From positions 124,001 to 188,000 of the forward strand of contig CAVSBW010000011.1 in the NCBI GenBank assembly GCA_963726295.1: a stretch of 64,000 nucleotides of DNA. The letters are read 5' to 3'. How positions within the stretch are numbered: position 1 is the first letter of the stretch; every line of letters begins with the position of its first letter. The stretch is from DASSQJ01 sp963726295 (GTDB taxonomy: Bacteria > Actinomycetota > Actinomycetes > Actinomycetales > Dermatophilaceae). The notes under the pieces were generated by a model. The model ran no database searches, had not been told where the DNA came from, and saw only the letters and a program-made list of their open reading frames with translations. The position numbers and the translations under genes were made by a program. Positions 42,918-51,391 of the stretch are shown piece by piece.

Positions 42918-44160
42918 AGTCGTGTTCGCGGAGGCGCTCGGCGAGGGGTGACCCGATCGCGGTGGCCGGGGTGAGGACCCCGCCCCCGCTCTCGGGGAGC
43001 CGGTCGCCGTCGAGAGCCAGGGCCAGGGCCGCCTGTCCGAACATCACCGCGGTGCCGGTGTAGCCGGGGTCCAGCCGCGCGCCGACGGAGGCACGATAGC
43101 TCGCACCGTTCGTCGCCGCGGCGGTGACCTCCATGAGGAAGCGCCCCTGCGCCATCGACCCCTCGTCCGGCCCCTCGCCGGGAGCCGGCAGGAAGCGGTC
43201 CAGGACGGCACGGGTGGGTCCGAAGGCCAACCCCCCGACGCCGGCGAGGAGGGCGGCGGAGACCCCCACCGCGGTCACGGCCCCGCGCGGACCGGCACCG
43301 TAGTCGACGTACTCCGCGTACCGGAAGCCCTCGCCGTAGCCGAGGAGCGAGGCCGAGCGGGCGACCACGCGGGTGTTGAAGGAGGCCATGACGAACGGCC
43401 CCGTGAAGTGCCCGGTCTCGGGTTCGCGGCGGACCGGCGACGCCCTGACGACCCGGTCGAGGACCCCGCCCACGCCGGTGCGGCGAGGCGGCCTGGGCCC
43501 GGTCCGAGCGGGACGAGGTCCGTCGGCGAGCGCCCACGGGTCGCCCAGCACGCGTCGCGCGTCGCCGTCGACGCGCATGGTGTCGGCGATCGTGCGAGCG
43601 GTCTCGATGCTGCCCCCGCTCGGGGAGACCCGCAGGCTCCGCACGGCCAGCCGGGTCGTGCCGAGGTCGCCGCCGTCCGCGTGGGCGGCCTCGGCGGCGA
43701 GGAGGACGCCGAGCTCGCTCGGCACCGAGTCGAAGCCGCAGGCGTGCACGATGCGTGCGCCGGTCTCGCGCGCCAGCTCGTGGTTCTCGGCGATGCTGCG
43801 GTGGATGAAGAGCACCTCGCCGGTGAGGTCGCAGTAGTGCGTGCCGGCAGCGGCGCAGGCGTGGGCGAGGGGGAGGCCGTACCGCAGGTAGGGGCCCACG
43901 GCGGTCGCGACCACCCGGGTGCGCGCCGCGAGGTCGGCGACGGCGTCCGCGTCGAGGACGTCCACGACGAGGAGGGGCCAGTCCGCGGCCGGCCCCCCGA
44001 CGTCGTCGCGCACAGCCGCCAGCCGGTCTCTCGACCGCCCGGCGAGGCCGATCCGGACGTCGGACGGGGCGTGGGCGGCGAGGTGCTGGGCGACGAGGCG
44101 ACCGGTGAACCCGGTCGCGCCGACCAGGACGAGGTCGAGGTCGCGGGTGGCGCCGCTCAT
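42886..44160 (-). CDS. Saccharopine-dehydrogenase-family protein (trans-acting enoyl reductase-like)
   Basis: A 424-residue protein with N-terminal Rossmann motif DLVLVGATGFTGRLVAQHLAAHAP and THYCDLTGEVLFIHRSIAENHELARETGARIVHACGFDSVPSELGVLLA. This is the actinobacterial branch related to the mycobacterial trans-acting enoyl reductase (Rv2953 type), which reduces enoyl chains in lipid biosynthesis. A hydrophobic segment (TAVGVSAALLAGVGGLAFG) may attach it to the membrane. The ATG at 44160 overlaps the xylulokinase stop (ATGA). Substrate is unknown. Confidence 0.88.
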   Translation of the reverse strand: MSGATRDLDLVLVGATGFTGRLVAQHLAAHAPSDVRIGLAGRSRDRLAAVRDDVGGPAADWPLLVVDVLDADAVADLAARTRVVATAVGPYLRYGLPLAHACAAAGTHYCDLTGEVLFIHRSIAENHELARETGARIVHACGFDSVPSELGVLLAAEAAHADGGDLGTTRLAVRSLRVSPSGGSIETARTIADTMRVDGDARRVLGDPWALADGPRPARTGPRPPRRTGVGGVLDRVVRASPVRREPETGHFTGPFVMASFNTRVVARSASLLGYGEGFRYAEYVDYGAGPRGAVTAVGVSAALLAGVGGLAFGPTRAVLDRFLPAPGEGPDEGSMAQGRFLMEVTAAATNGASYRASVGARLDPGYTGTAVMFGQAALALALDGDRLPESGGGVLTPATAIGSPLAERLREHDFTVEVERLPT

Positions 44161-45575
44161 GGGTTCCTCGGGAAGGTCGCGGCGAGCACGTCCGCGTAGC
44201 GGCCGCAGGTCTCGGCGCCGCGCTCGGGGTCGGTGGGGTCCACCGACGCGTCGACGGCCACCTCCCACTGCGGTGGTGCGTCCTCCCCGGAGAGCGCCCA
44301 CGCCGCCTGACGCGCCGCCCCGGAGGCGACGTACTCGCCGGGGGCCGGCACGGCAACCGGCGCACCGAAGAGGTCGGGGGCCAGCTGCTGCACGGCCTCG
44401 GACGCCGCCGCCCCCCCGATCAGGAGCACCCGGTCGACCGGGCAGCCGGCCTCGCGCACAGCCTCCACGGCGCCGACGAGACCGAGGAGCATGCCCTCGA
44501 CGACGGCGCGGGCCAGGTTCTCCGGGGTGGCGTTCGTGCGGGTGAGCCCGTGCAGAGACCCGGTGGCGGTCGGGAGGTTGGGGCTGCGCTCGCCGTCGAG
44601 GAACGGCAGGAGGGTCAGGCCACCGGCACCCGGCTCGCCGGCCAGCGCGAGCCGGCTGAGCGCGGCGAGGTCCACGCCGAGCATCGCGGCCCCGGACGTC
44701 AGGACGCGGGCGGCGTTCAGGGTGCAGACGAGCGGGAGGAAGCCGCCCTCGGCGTCGGCGAAGGACTGGACGACACCGCTCGGGTCGGCGGTGGGGCGGT
44801 CGTGGCGAGCGAAGGCGGTGCCCGACGTGCCGAGCGAGACGACGACGTCCCCCCGCTGGAGGCCGAGGCCGAGGGCCGCGCCCATGTTGTCGCCGGTGCC
44901 GGCCGCGAGCGCCATCGCGTCCGACCTGCGCCCGACGACCTCGGCCGGGCCCGCCACCCGCGGTACGTCGAGCCGTCGCCCGGCGGCGCGCTCGAGCAGG
45001 TCGAGGCGGTACTCACGGGTGGCGGCGGAGAAGTAGCCCGTGCCCGAGGCGTCGCCGGCGTCGGTGGTCCACCCCTCGAAGCCGTCGCCGTCGGCGAGGA
45101 TGCGGCCGGTGAGCCAGTCGTGGGGCAGGACGACGCGCGCCGCACGGTCCATGGACTCCGGCTCCTCGTCACGGACCCAGCGGAGCTTGGCGGCCGTGAT
45201 GGCCGCGAGCGGGACGACACCCACGGCCTCGGCCCACTCCGCGGGTCCGCCCAGCTCCCCGACGAGATCCTCGGCGGTCCCGGCCGACCGGGTGTCGTTC
45301 CACAGGAGAGCGTCGCGGACGACCGCGTCCGCATCGTCGAGCAGCACCATCCCGTGCTGCTGGCCACCGACTGCGAGGGCGGCGACGTCGTCGAGCAGCC
45401 CGCCGGACGTCGCCTCCTCGAAGGCCCGCCACCAGTACCGCGGGTCGATCTCGGTGGCGTCCGGGTGGGTGGCGCGACCCATGCGAACGAGGGCTCCCGT
45501 GGAGGGGTCGCAGACGAGCACCTTGCAGGACTGGGTCGACGTGTCGACGCCGGCGACGAGGCTTCGGTGGGTCAC
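44157..45575 (-). CDS. xylB: Xylulokinase
   Basis: A 472-residue FGGY-family sugar kinase that phosphorylates D-xylulose to xylulose 5-phosphate. N-terminal VAGVDTSTQSCKVLVCDPSTG (phosphate motif), AALAVGGQQHGMVLLDD (xylulose-kinase-type QQHG), LLWNDTRS, GWTTDAGDASGTGYF (catalytic Asp region), SLGTSGTAFA and RVLLIGGAAASEAVQQLAPDLFGAPV are all typical. The GTG at 45575 is 6 nt after a CAGGAT box. It lies near the ROK repressor and XylFGH-type transporter, supporting a xylose role. A strong hairpin separates it from the SGNH gene upstream. Confidence 0.93.
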   Translation of the reverse strand: MTHRSLVAGVDTSTQSCKVLVCDPSTGALVRMGRATHPDATEIDPRYWWRAFEEATSGGLLDDVAALAVGGQQHGMVLLDDADAVVRDALLWNDTRSAGTAEDLVGELGGPAEWAEAVGVVPLAAITAAKLRWVRDEEPESMDRAARVVLPHDWLTGRILADGDGFEGWTTDAGDASGTGYFSAATREYRLDLLERAAGRRLDVPRVAGPAEVVGRRSDAMALAAGTGDNMGAALGLGLQRGDVVVSLGTSGTAFARHDRPTADPSGVVQSFADAEGGFLPLVCTLNAARVLTSGAAMLGVDLAALSRLALAGEPGAGGLTLLPFLDGERSPNLPTATGSLHGLTRTNATPENLARAVVEGMLLGLVGAVEAVREAGCPVDRVLLIGGAAASEAVQQLAPDLFGAPVAVPAPGEYVASGAARQAAWALSGEDAPPQWEVAVDASVDPTDPERGAETCGRYADVLAATFPRNP

Positions 45576-45581
45576 GCCCCG

Positions 45582-45587
45582 ATCCTG
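45582..45587 (-). promoter_or_regulatory. -10 box of xylB
   Basis: CAGGAT on the minus strand with 6 nt to the GTG at 45575; the same arrangement is found at bpa. Confidence 0.4.
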
Positions 45588-45597
45588 ACAGACGCGC

Positions 45598-45637
45598 GCG
45601 ACGTCGGGGGCCGCGCCGCCGCGGCCCCCGACGTCGC
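45598..45637 (-). terminator. 17-bp perfect stem terminator after the SGNH gene
   Basis: GCGACGTCGGGGGCCGC (45598-45614) pairs with GCGGCCCCCGACGTCGC (45621-45637) around a 6-nt loop. It begins 3 nt after the SGNH stop and ends 10 nt before the xylB promoter box. No U-tract follows. It should insulate xylB from the upstream gene. Confidence 0.7.
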
Positions 45638-45639
45638 GG

Positions 45640-46689
45640 TCAGCCCAGCCCGGCGGTCCGGGCCTGCGCCCGGTCGTACCGGCGGTCGGCGGCGTCGATG
45701 CTGGACCGGTCGCCCAGGTCGACACCCGCCCGTTCGGCGGCCGCGCGGGCGCGATCGGTGGTGAGGTCGGGCGCGCGGACGACGGCGGGTTCGATCCCGG
45801 CGTCGACGCCGGCGTAGCCGCGTTGGAGCTCGGCCTGGGCGTCCGCGGTCCGGGCCGCCTCGCGCAGCACGCGCCCGCTGACCTTGAGGGTGGAGCCCGT
45901 GACGTAGGGGCTGACGGTCGGCGTGTAGCCCGACGCGTGGCCGGCCTTGTTGGGGTGGTAGGACTCCACGATGGTCGCCGAGAGGTTGTTGATCCACGGC
46001 GGCGAGTCGCAGACGGCGTGGCCGATGAAGCGCGACGTCGGGTCGGCGAAGGCGAAGCCGGCGGCCCCGGCCCGGCTCGACATCACCGAGTTGAGGAGGT
46101 CGGCGCTCGAGTTGAGCCGGTTCTCCTCGGTGGAGGAGAACCACGTGAGCCAGCTGCAGTCCCGGCCGTTGAAGATCCGCGGGTAGCCGACGACGGTGAC
46201 CTCGGCCGAGGGGGCGCGGGACCGGATCTGCGCGTAGAGCGAGTCCAGCCGCGCGGGCAGGGTGTTGCTGATGAAGGTCCGTGCGCCGTCGATGGCCCCG
46301 TAGCAGTTGCTCAGCCACGACGGGAGGGCGCACTCGGTGAGCACGTCGGCGAACCCGGCGTCGTTGCCGCCGACCGAGATCGTCACGTAGGCGGTTGACA
46401 CCGACAGCGCGCCGAGCTGGCTGCCCGCGACGTCCGAGACGGTGGCACCTGAGCAGGCGCGCAGGTTGAGGGCATAACCGCGCGAGGACGCGATGAGCGA
46501 GGGGTAGGCGTAGGCCGAGCGCAGGCAGTCGGTCCCGTCGAGGAGGTACGAGCCGGTGCCCGTGCCCGAGGAGTAGCTGTCGCCGAGGGCGACGTACGAC
46601 GGTGGCGCGGCCCGGGCGACGGCAGGGGGGAGCAGCAGCGCGGTCGCCGCGGCGATCGCGACGGTGACCAGGGCACGTCGTCGGGCCAT
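45640..46689 (-). CDS. Secreted SGNH/GDSL esterase or lipase
   Basis: A 349-residue exported hydrolase. Signal peptide about residues 1-27 (VTVAIAAATALLLPPAVARA). SGNH blocks: YVALGDSYSSG (nucleophile Ser38), TISVGGNDAGF (Gly and Asn), and VESYHPNKAGHASGY with catalytic Asp/His-type residues. Six or more cysteines suggest disulfide bonds. The enzyme resembles the Streptomyces SGNH lipase family (SCO1725 type). The 90-residue C-terminal extension is helical and Ala/Arg rich. ATG at 46689 has GAGGAGG upstream. It diverges from the ROK repressor gene. Confidence 0.92.
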   Translation of the reverse strand: MARRRALVTVAIAAATALLLPPAVARAAPPSYVALGDSYSSGTGTGSYLLDGTDCLRSAYAYPSLIASSRGYALNLRACSGATVSDVAGSQLGALSVSTAYVTISVGGNDAGFADVLTECALPSWLSNCYGAIDGARTFISNTLPARLDSLYAQIRSRAPSAEVTVVGYPRIFNGRDCSWLTWFSSTEENRLNSSADLLNSVMSSRAGAAGFAFADPTSRFIGHAVCDSPPWINNLSATIVESYHPNKAGHASGYTPTVSPYVTGSTLKVSGRVLREAARTADAQAELQRGYAGVDAGIEPAVVRAPDLTTDRARAAAERAGVDLGDRSSIDAADRRYDRAQARTAGLG

Positions 46690-46808
46690 TGGTCCTCCTC
46701 GGGAGTGGCGGGTGTGGTGCGCGTCACCCTAGGTCCGGCGGGCGGGTCCCGCTCGTCGAGCCGAGGGTGGGGGCGAAGTCGGCACTTCCCCCGGACGGCT
46801 CGCTCCTT

Positions 46809-46814
46809 TATCTT
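46809..46814 (+). promoter_or_regulatory. -10 box of the ROK repressor gene
   Basis: TATCTT with 6 nt to the GTG at 46821; leaderless pattern. Confidence 0.55.
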
Positions 46815-46820
46815 TGGGCC

Positions 46821-48014
46821 GTGAACTCAACCGGGCCCGCGCCGGGCTCGCAGGCGTCTCTGAGGGAGATGAACCGCCTGCGGGTGCTCGATGCGGTCCG
46901 GGAGCACGGCGCGATGACCCAGGTCGAGATCGCCGGGGTCACCGGTCTGTCGGCGGCCACCGTGTCGAACCTCGTCAAGGAGCTCGACGGGGCGGGTGCC
47001 GTGCGGCTGACCCCCAGCATCCGCAACGGCCGTCGCGCCGTGCAGGTCTCGGTCGAGAGCGGACGCAGCCTCGTCGGCGCCGCCGTGTTCGGCGACCGCG
47101 ACGTGCGGGTGGCCGTGGGGGCGGCGGGCACGGCCGAGGTCGTCAGCCAGAAGCGGATGCCCCTGCCCGCCGACCACGCCGCGGACGAGGGCATGGCCCG
47201 GGCGGCCCGGATGATGCAGGAGATGGTCGAGGCCAGCGGCCACGCCATGGGTGACCTCGACGCCATGGTGCTCGGGCTTCCGGCCCCGATCGACACGGTC
47301 TCCGGCGAGGTGGGCTCCACCGGCATCCTCCCCGGATGGCAGGGCGTGCCCGTGGCGGGCGCGATGGAGGCGGCCTACGACATCCACGTGGCGCTCGAGA
47401 ACACGGCGAACCTCGCTGCGCTCGGTGAGGCGAGGCACGGTGCGCTGCAGGGGATCTCGACCGGTGTGTACCTGAAGATGTCGTACGGGGTGGGTGCCGG
47501 CCTCATCGTCGGGGGAGAGCTCTTCCGGGGGAGCGCCGGTACGGCCGGGGAGATCGGGCACGTGACGATCGACGAGAACGGCCCGGTGTGCCGCTGCGGC
47601 AACCGCGGCTGCCTCGACACCTACGTGGGCGCCCAGGCCGTGCTCAGCGCGGTGCGACCCACGCACGGCGCGGTGACCCTGCGCGATGTCATCCACCGGG
47701 CGCTCGCCGGCGACCTCGGCTGCCGCCGCGTGCTCGAGGACGCCGGGCGCCACGTCGGGGTCGCCCTGGCCGGTGTCGTCAACCTGCTCAACCCCGAGGT
47801 CGTCGTCATCGGGGGACAGGTGGCGCGCGTCGGCGAGGTCATCCTGCGGCCGATGCGCGAGTCCATCGAGAGGTGTGCCGTGCCCAGCGCCGCCGCCTCG
47901 CTCGACCTGAGGCTCGGTGCCCTCGGCCCCGAGGAGGCCGATGTCCGAGGTGCTCTCGCGCTCGCCGAGCAGGTCCGGGCCGAAGCCGACAGGATGGCCC
48001 TCAGCGGTGGATGA
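46821..48014 (+). CDS. ROK-family transcriptional repressor (XylR/NagC-like)
   Basis: A 397-residue ROK protein. Residues 17-65 form a MarR-like winged HTH (LREMNRLRVLDAVREHGAMTQVEIAGVTGLSAATVSNLVKEL). The sugar-binding part shows GLPAPIDTVSGEV, the G-rich YLKMSYGVGAGLIVGGELFRG, GTAGEIGHVTIDENG and zinc site CRCGNRGCLDTY, all ROK signatures. It is followed by the ABC importer with a palindrome in between, so it most likely represses that importer and possibly xylB, relieved by xylose or a derivative. The start at 46821 is leaderless. Confidence 0.93.
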   Translation: MNSTGPAPGSQASLREMNRLRVLDAVREHGAMTQVEIAGVTGLSAATVSNLVKELDGAGAVRLTPSIRNGRRAVQVSVESGRSLVGAAVFGDRDVRVAVGAAGTAEVVSQKRMPLPADHAADEGMARAARMMQEMVEASGHAMGDLDAMVLGLPAPIDTVSGEVGSTGILPGWQGVPVAGAMEAAYDIHVALENTANLAALGEARHGALQGISTGVYLKMSYGVGAGLIVGGELFRGSAGTAGEIGHVTIDENGPVCRCGNRGCLDTYVGAQAVLSAVRPTHGAVTLRDVIHRALAGDLGCRRVLEDAGRHVGVALAGVVNLLNPEVVVIGGQVARVGEVILRPMRESIERCAVPSAAASLDLRLGALGPEEADVRGALALAEQVRAEADRMALSGG

Positions 48015-48056
48015 ACGCACCGTGACCAAACCGTTGTCTCAAAACCTTGTATTCAA

Positions 48057-48072
48057 GCCTTGACGTCAAGGC
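48057..48072. promoter_or_regulatory. 16-bp perfect palindrome before the ABC importer
   Basis: GCCTTGACGTCAAGGC is a perfect palindrome 69 nt upstream of the substrate-binding protein gene; it contains TTGACG, a -35-like hexamer. A second inverted pair, CTTG-TATT-CAAG, precedes it, and ATTCAA (48051-48056) and TTGAAT (48084-48089) flank it. It is likely the ROK repressor operator, placed to block RNA polymerase. Confidence 0.6.
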
Positions 48073-48140
48073 ACCATCACGAGTTGAATCGCTGGAAGCC
48101 GCACCAGAGAGGCTGCGGACGTCATGGCATAGGAGATCGC

Positions 48141-49229
48141 ATGACCACTCGTTTCATTCGCGTCGCCGGCGCCGCGGTCGCGCTCGGCCTGACCGCGGCC
48201 ACCCTGACCGCCTGCGGGAGCGGCAGCTCCGACAGCGGCAGCTCCGACACCGGCTCGGCGAGCAGCGGCGGCAAGAAGATCGCACTGCTCCTCCCGGAGA
48301 ACAAGACCGCTCGCTACGAGGCCTTCGACCGGCCCATGTTCGAGGCCGCCGTCAAGGCCGCCTGCTCGGACTGTGAGGTCATCTACAGCAACGCCGAGCA
48401 GGACGCCGCCAAGCAGCAGCAGCAGGCAGAGGCGGCCATCACCCAGGGCGTCGACGTGCTGGTCCTCGACGCCGTGGACGGCAAGTCCGCGGCGACGATC
48501 GTCCAGAACGCCAAGTCGCAGGGCGTGCCCGTCGTCGCGTACGACCGCTTCGTCGCCGGGTCCGACTACTACGTGTCCTTCGACAACAAGAAGGTCGGTG
48601 AGCTGCAGGGTCAGGGCCTCGTGGCCGCGATGGAGGCCGCGGGCAACGCCCAGGGCGACATCGTCATGATCAACGGCTCGCCCACCGACGCCAACGCGGC
48701 CGACTTCAAGGCCGGCGCGCACAGCGTCCTCGACAACAGCGGCTACACGATCGCCGCCGAGTACGACACCCCCGACTGGAGCCCGGACAAGGCCCAGGCG
48801 TGGATGGAGGGCCAGATCGGCACGCTCAAGGGCAAGCTCGTCGGCGTGTACGCGGCCAACGACGGCACGGCCGGTGGCGCCATCGCGGCACTGAAGGCCG
48901 GTGGCGTCAAGCCGCTGCCTCCGGTGACCGGTCAGGACGCCGAGCTCGCCGCCATCCAGCGGATCATCTCCGGTGACCAGTCGCTGACCATCTACAAGGC
49001 GATCAAGCCCGAGGCCGAGGACGCCGCCAAGGCCGCACTCGCCCTCGCCGGTGGCGGTACACCGGACGCCAAGACCGACAAGGAGGGCGTCGCCGCGACG
49101 CTGCTCGAGCCGATCGTGGTCACCAAGCAGAACATCAAGGACACGGTCGTCGCCGACGGCTTCTACACGGTCGCCCAGATCTGCACGCCCGAGTACGCCG
49201 CGGCCTGCAAGGAACTCGCCCTCGGCTGA
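48141..49229 (+). CDS. xylF: Sugar ABC transporter substrate-binding lipoprotein (XylF type)
   Basis: A 362-residue lipoprotein. Signal with lipobox LTAC (Cys about residue 24) then a Ser/Gly linker and a type I periplasmic-binding fold of the ribose/xylose (Peripla_BP_4) type: KKIALLLPENKTARYEAFDRPMFEAAVK, VDVLVLDAVDGKSAATIVQNAKSQGVPVVAYDRF, and VYAANDGTAGGAIAALKAGG. Captures the sugar outside the membrane for XylG/XylH. The 5' leader holds the palindrome at 48057-48072, and AGGAG lies 6 nt before the ATG. The symbol is by similarity and context; other pentoses or related sugars are possible. Confidence 0.88.
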   Translation: MTTRFIRVAGAAVALGLTAATLTACGSGSSDSGSSDTGSASSGGKKIALLLPENKTARYEAFDRPMFEAAVKAACSDCEVIYSNAEQDAAKQQQQAEAAITQGVDVLVLDAVDGKSAATIVQNAKSQGVPVVAYDRFVAGSDYYVSFDNKKVGELQGQGLVAAMEAAGNAQGDIVMINGSPTDANAADFKAGAHSVLDNSGYTIAAEYDTPDWSPDKAQAWMEGQIGTLKGKLVGVYAANDGTAGGAIAALKAGGVKPLPPVTGQDAELAAIQRIISGDQSLTIYKAIKPEAEDAAKAALALAGGGTPDAKTDKEGVAATLLEPIVVTKQNIKDTVVADGFYTVAQICTPEYAAACKELALG

Positions 49230-49266
49230 CCGACGCCCCGTCCCACCCTCACGAAGGAGTGAGCCA

Positions 49267-50064
49267 GTGAGCACCACCACCGACCCGGCGCCCGTGCTGT
49301 CGATGACAGGAGTGTCGAAGCGCTTCGGGGCCGTCCAGGCCCTCAAGGACATCGAGTTCCACGTCAGCGCCGGGGAGGTGGCGGCGCTCGTGGGTGACAA
49401 CGGTGCGGGCAAGTCCACCCTCGTCAAGGCGATCGCGGGCGTCTACACCCCCGACGGGGGCGACGTCACCTTCGACGGCAAGTCCGTGAACATCACCTCC
49501 CCCGGCCAGGCCCAGGCCCTCGGCATCGCGACCGTGTTCCAGGACCTCGCCCTCTGCGACAACCTCGACGTCGTGGCCAACCTCTTCCTCGGCAACGAGG
49601 AGCTGCGCGGCCGCTCCCTCGACGAGGTGTCGATGGAGAAGCAGTCGTGGCAGCTCCTCCGTGAGCTCTCCGCCAAGATCCCCAGTGTCCGGATCCCTGT
49701 CGCGAGCCTCTCCGGCGGGCAGCGGCAGACCGTGGCCATCGCCCGGTCGCTGCTCGGCGAGCCGAAGGTCGTCATGCTCGACGAGCCGACGGCCGCGCTC
49801 GGCGTCGCCCAGACCGCGGAGGTGCTCAACCTCGTCGAGCGGCTGCGCGAGCGCGGGCTCGCGGTGATCCTCATCAGCCACAACATGTCCGACGTCATGG
49901 CGGTCGCCGACCGGGTCTCCGTGCTGCGCCTGGGGCGGAACAACGGCGACTTCCGGGTCGCCGACACCAACACGCAGGAGATCATCGCCGCCATCACCGG
50001 CGCGACGACCAACGCCGTCACGGCGCGCGCCGCGCGCCGCGCCCCTGAGGAGGAGCAGTCGTGA
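49267..50064 (+). CDS. xylG: Sugar ABC transporter ATP-binding protein, single-NBD (XylG type)
   Basis: A 265-residue ATPase. Walker A GDNGAGKST, Q-loop VFQDLALCDNLDVVANLFLG, signature LSGGQRQTVAIARSLL, Walker B VVMLDEPTAAL and switch His in LISHNMSDV. Sugar-importer ATPases of the RbsA/XylG/MglA kind usually have two tandem nucleotide-binding domains (about 500 aa); this gene has one, so a homodimer must form the ATPase. Start GTG at 49267 has AAGGAG 7 nt upstream. Stop overlaps the permease start (GTGA). Confidence 0.88.
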   Translation: MSTTTDPAPVLSMTGVSKRFGAVQALKDIEFHVSAGEVAALVGDNGAGKSTLVKAIAGVYTPDGGDVTFDGKSVNITSPGQAQALGIATVFQDLALCDNLDVVANLFLGNEELRGRSLDEVSMEKQSWQLLRELSAKIPSVRIPVASLSGGQRQTVAIARSLLGEPKVVMLDEPTAALGVAQTAEVLNLVERLRERGLAVILISHNMSDVMAVADRVSVLRLGRNNGDFRVADTNTQEIIAAITGATTNAVTARAARRAPEEEQS

Positions 50065-51335
50065 GCAGCCCAGAGGCCCCGGTCCCGACGTCGACAGAGT
50101 CCGCGAGTGCGGTCCCCGCCGACCTCCAGGACGAGCGGCTCATCTCCTCGCAGGGCGTCGGCGGCTGGCTGAGCTCGACGTGGGAGCGGGTCAAGTCCGG
50201 CGACCTCGGCTCGCTGCCGGTGGTCGTCGGGCTGGTCATCATCTGGGGCGTCTTCTACGCCCTCAACCCCGCCTTCCTGTCCAGCCGCAACCTCGTCAAC
50301 CTCGTGCTCCAGATGGCGCCGGTCGGCACCATCGCCCTCGGGGTCGTCCTCGTCCTCCTCCTCGGCGAGATCGACCTCTCGATCGGGTCGATGTCGGGCG
50401 TCGCCGCCGCGGTCCTCGCCGTGATGTTCGTCAACGACAGCCTCCCCGTCTGGCTCTCGATCGTCACGGCGCTCGGGGCGGGCGCCTTCACGGGCGTGGT
50501 CTACGGCCTCCTCTACAACCGGTTCGGCGTGCCGAGCTTCGTCATCACCCTGGCCGGGCTGCTCGCCCTGCTCGGGGTGCAGCTGCGCGTGCTCGGAACC
50601 GACGGCACGATCAACATCCCGTTCGAGTCCGGCCTGGTCCGGTTCGCCTCCCAGCTCTTCCTCCCCGACTGGCTGGCCTACGTCCTGGCCGTCCTGGTCC
50701 CCCTGGTCTACTTCCTGGCCCGCGTTCGCACGAACCGTCGCCGCACGGAGGCCGGCCTCTCCGCGTCGCCGTTGACGTCGGTCGCGCTGCGGGCCGCCCT
50801 GGGAGCGGTGCTCCTCCTCATCGTCATGTACGTGCTCAACCGCGACCGGGGGCTGTCGTACATGGTCCTCGTGTTCTTCGCGCTCGTCGTCGTCATGGAC
50901 CTCGCGCTGCGCCGCACCACCTGGGGCCGCTCCGTCTTCGCGATCGGCGGCAACGTCGAGGCGGCACGTCGCGCCGGCATCAACGTCAGGCGGGTCTACC
51001 TCTCGGTGTTCGCGCTCTGTTCGACGTTCGCCGCGCTCGGGGGAATCTTCGCCGCCGCGCGTCTGGCCTCCGCCAACCAGAGCAGCGGCGGCGCCGACAC
51101 CAACCTCAACGCCATCGCTGCGGCGGTCATCGGCGGCACCTCCCTCTTCGGCGGGCGTGGGTCGGCGTACTCGGCCCTGCTCGGCATCCTCGTGATCTGG
51201 TCGATCAGCAACGGACTGGCCCTGCTCTCGGTCTCGGCCGACATCCGGTACATGGTCACCGGCGGCGTCCTCCTCCTCGCCGTCATCGTCGACTCCCTGA
51301 GCCGCCGCAGCCGGGCCGCCCACGGGCGCGCCTGA
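50061..51335 (+). CDS. xylH: Sugar ABC transporter permease (XylH type)
   Basis: A 424-residue permease of the BPD_transp_2 (RbsC/XylH) family with 10-12 helices. The features LLGEIDLSIGSMSGVAAAVLAV, GVPSFVITLAGLLALLGVQL and FAIGGNVEAARRAGINVRRVYLSVFALCSTFAALGGIFAAARL (EAA-like loop for ATPase contact) are diagnostic. Its longer N-terminus (60 residues before the first helix) and about 424-residue length fit XylH rather than RbsC. GTG start overlaps the xylG stop, so the two are translated together. The terminator-like hairpin at 51352-51391 follows. Confidence 0.92.
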   Translation: MSSPEAPVPTSTESASAVPADLQDERLISSQGVGGWLSSTWERVKSGDLGSLPVVVGLVIIWGVFYALNPAFLSSRNLVNLVLQMAPVGTIALGVVLVLLLGEIDLSIGSMSGVAAAVLAVMFVNDSLPVWLSIVTALGAGAFTGVVYGLLYNRFGVPSFVITLAGLLALLGVQLRVLGTDGTINIPFESGLVRFASQLFLPDWLAYVLAVLVPLVYFLARVRTNRRRTEAGLSASPLTSVALRAALGAVLLLIVMYVLNRDRGLSYMVLVFFALVVVMDLALRRTTWGRSVFAIGGNVEAARRAGINVRRVYLSVFALCSTFAALGGIFAAARLASANQSSGGADTNLNAIAAAVIGGTSLFGGRGSAYSALLGILVIWSISNGLALLSVSADIRYMVTGGVLLLAVIVDSLSRRSRAAHGRA

Positions 51336-51351
51336 CCGGACCTGCACTCCG

Positions 51352-51391
51352 GGACCGGGCCACCCCGTAGCATCGCGGGGTGGCCCTGTCC
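51352..51391 (+). terminator. Terminator of xylFGH containing the next gene's promoter
   Basis: GGGCCACCCCG (51357-51367) pairs with CGGGGTGGCCC (51376-51386), and GGAC/GTCC (51352-51355, 51388-51391) adds four pairs across one mismatch. The 8-nt loop contains the -10 box TAGCAT, and the GTG start of the next gene (51380) is in the right arm. So the same 40 bp act as terminator for one operon and core promoter/start for the next. Confidence 0.6.
51368..51373 (+). promoter_or_regulatory. -10 box of the sucrase/ferredoxin-like gene
   Basis: TAGCAT, 6 nt from the GTG at 51380, inside the hairpin loop of the xylFGH terminator; leaderless. Confidence 0.55.
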
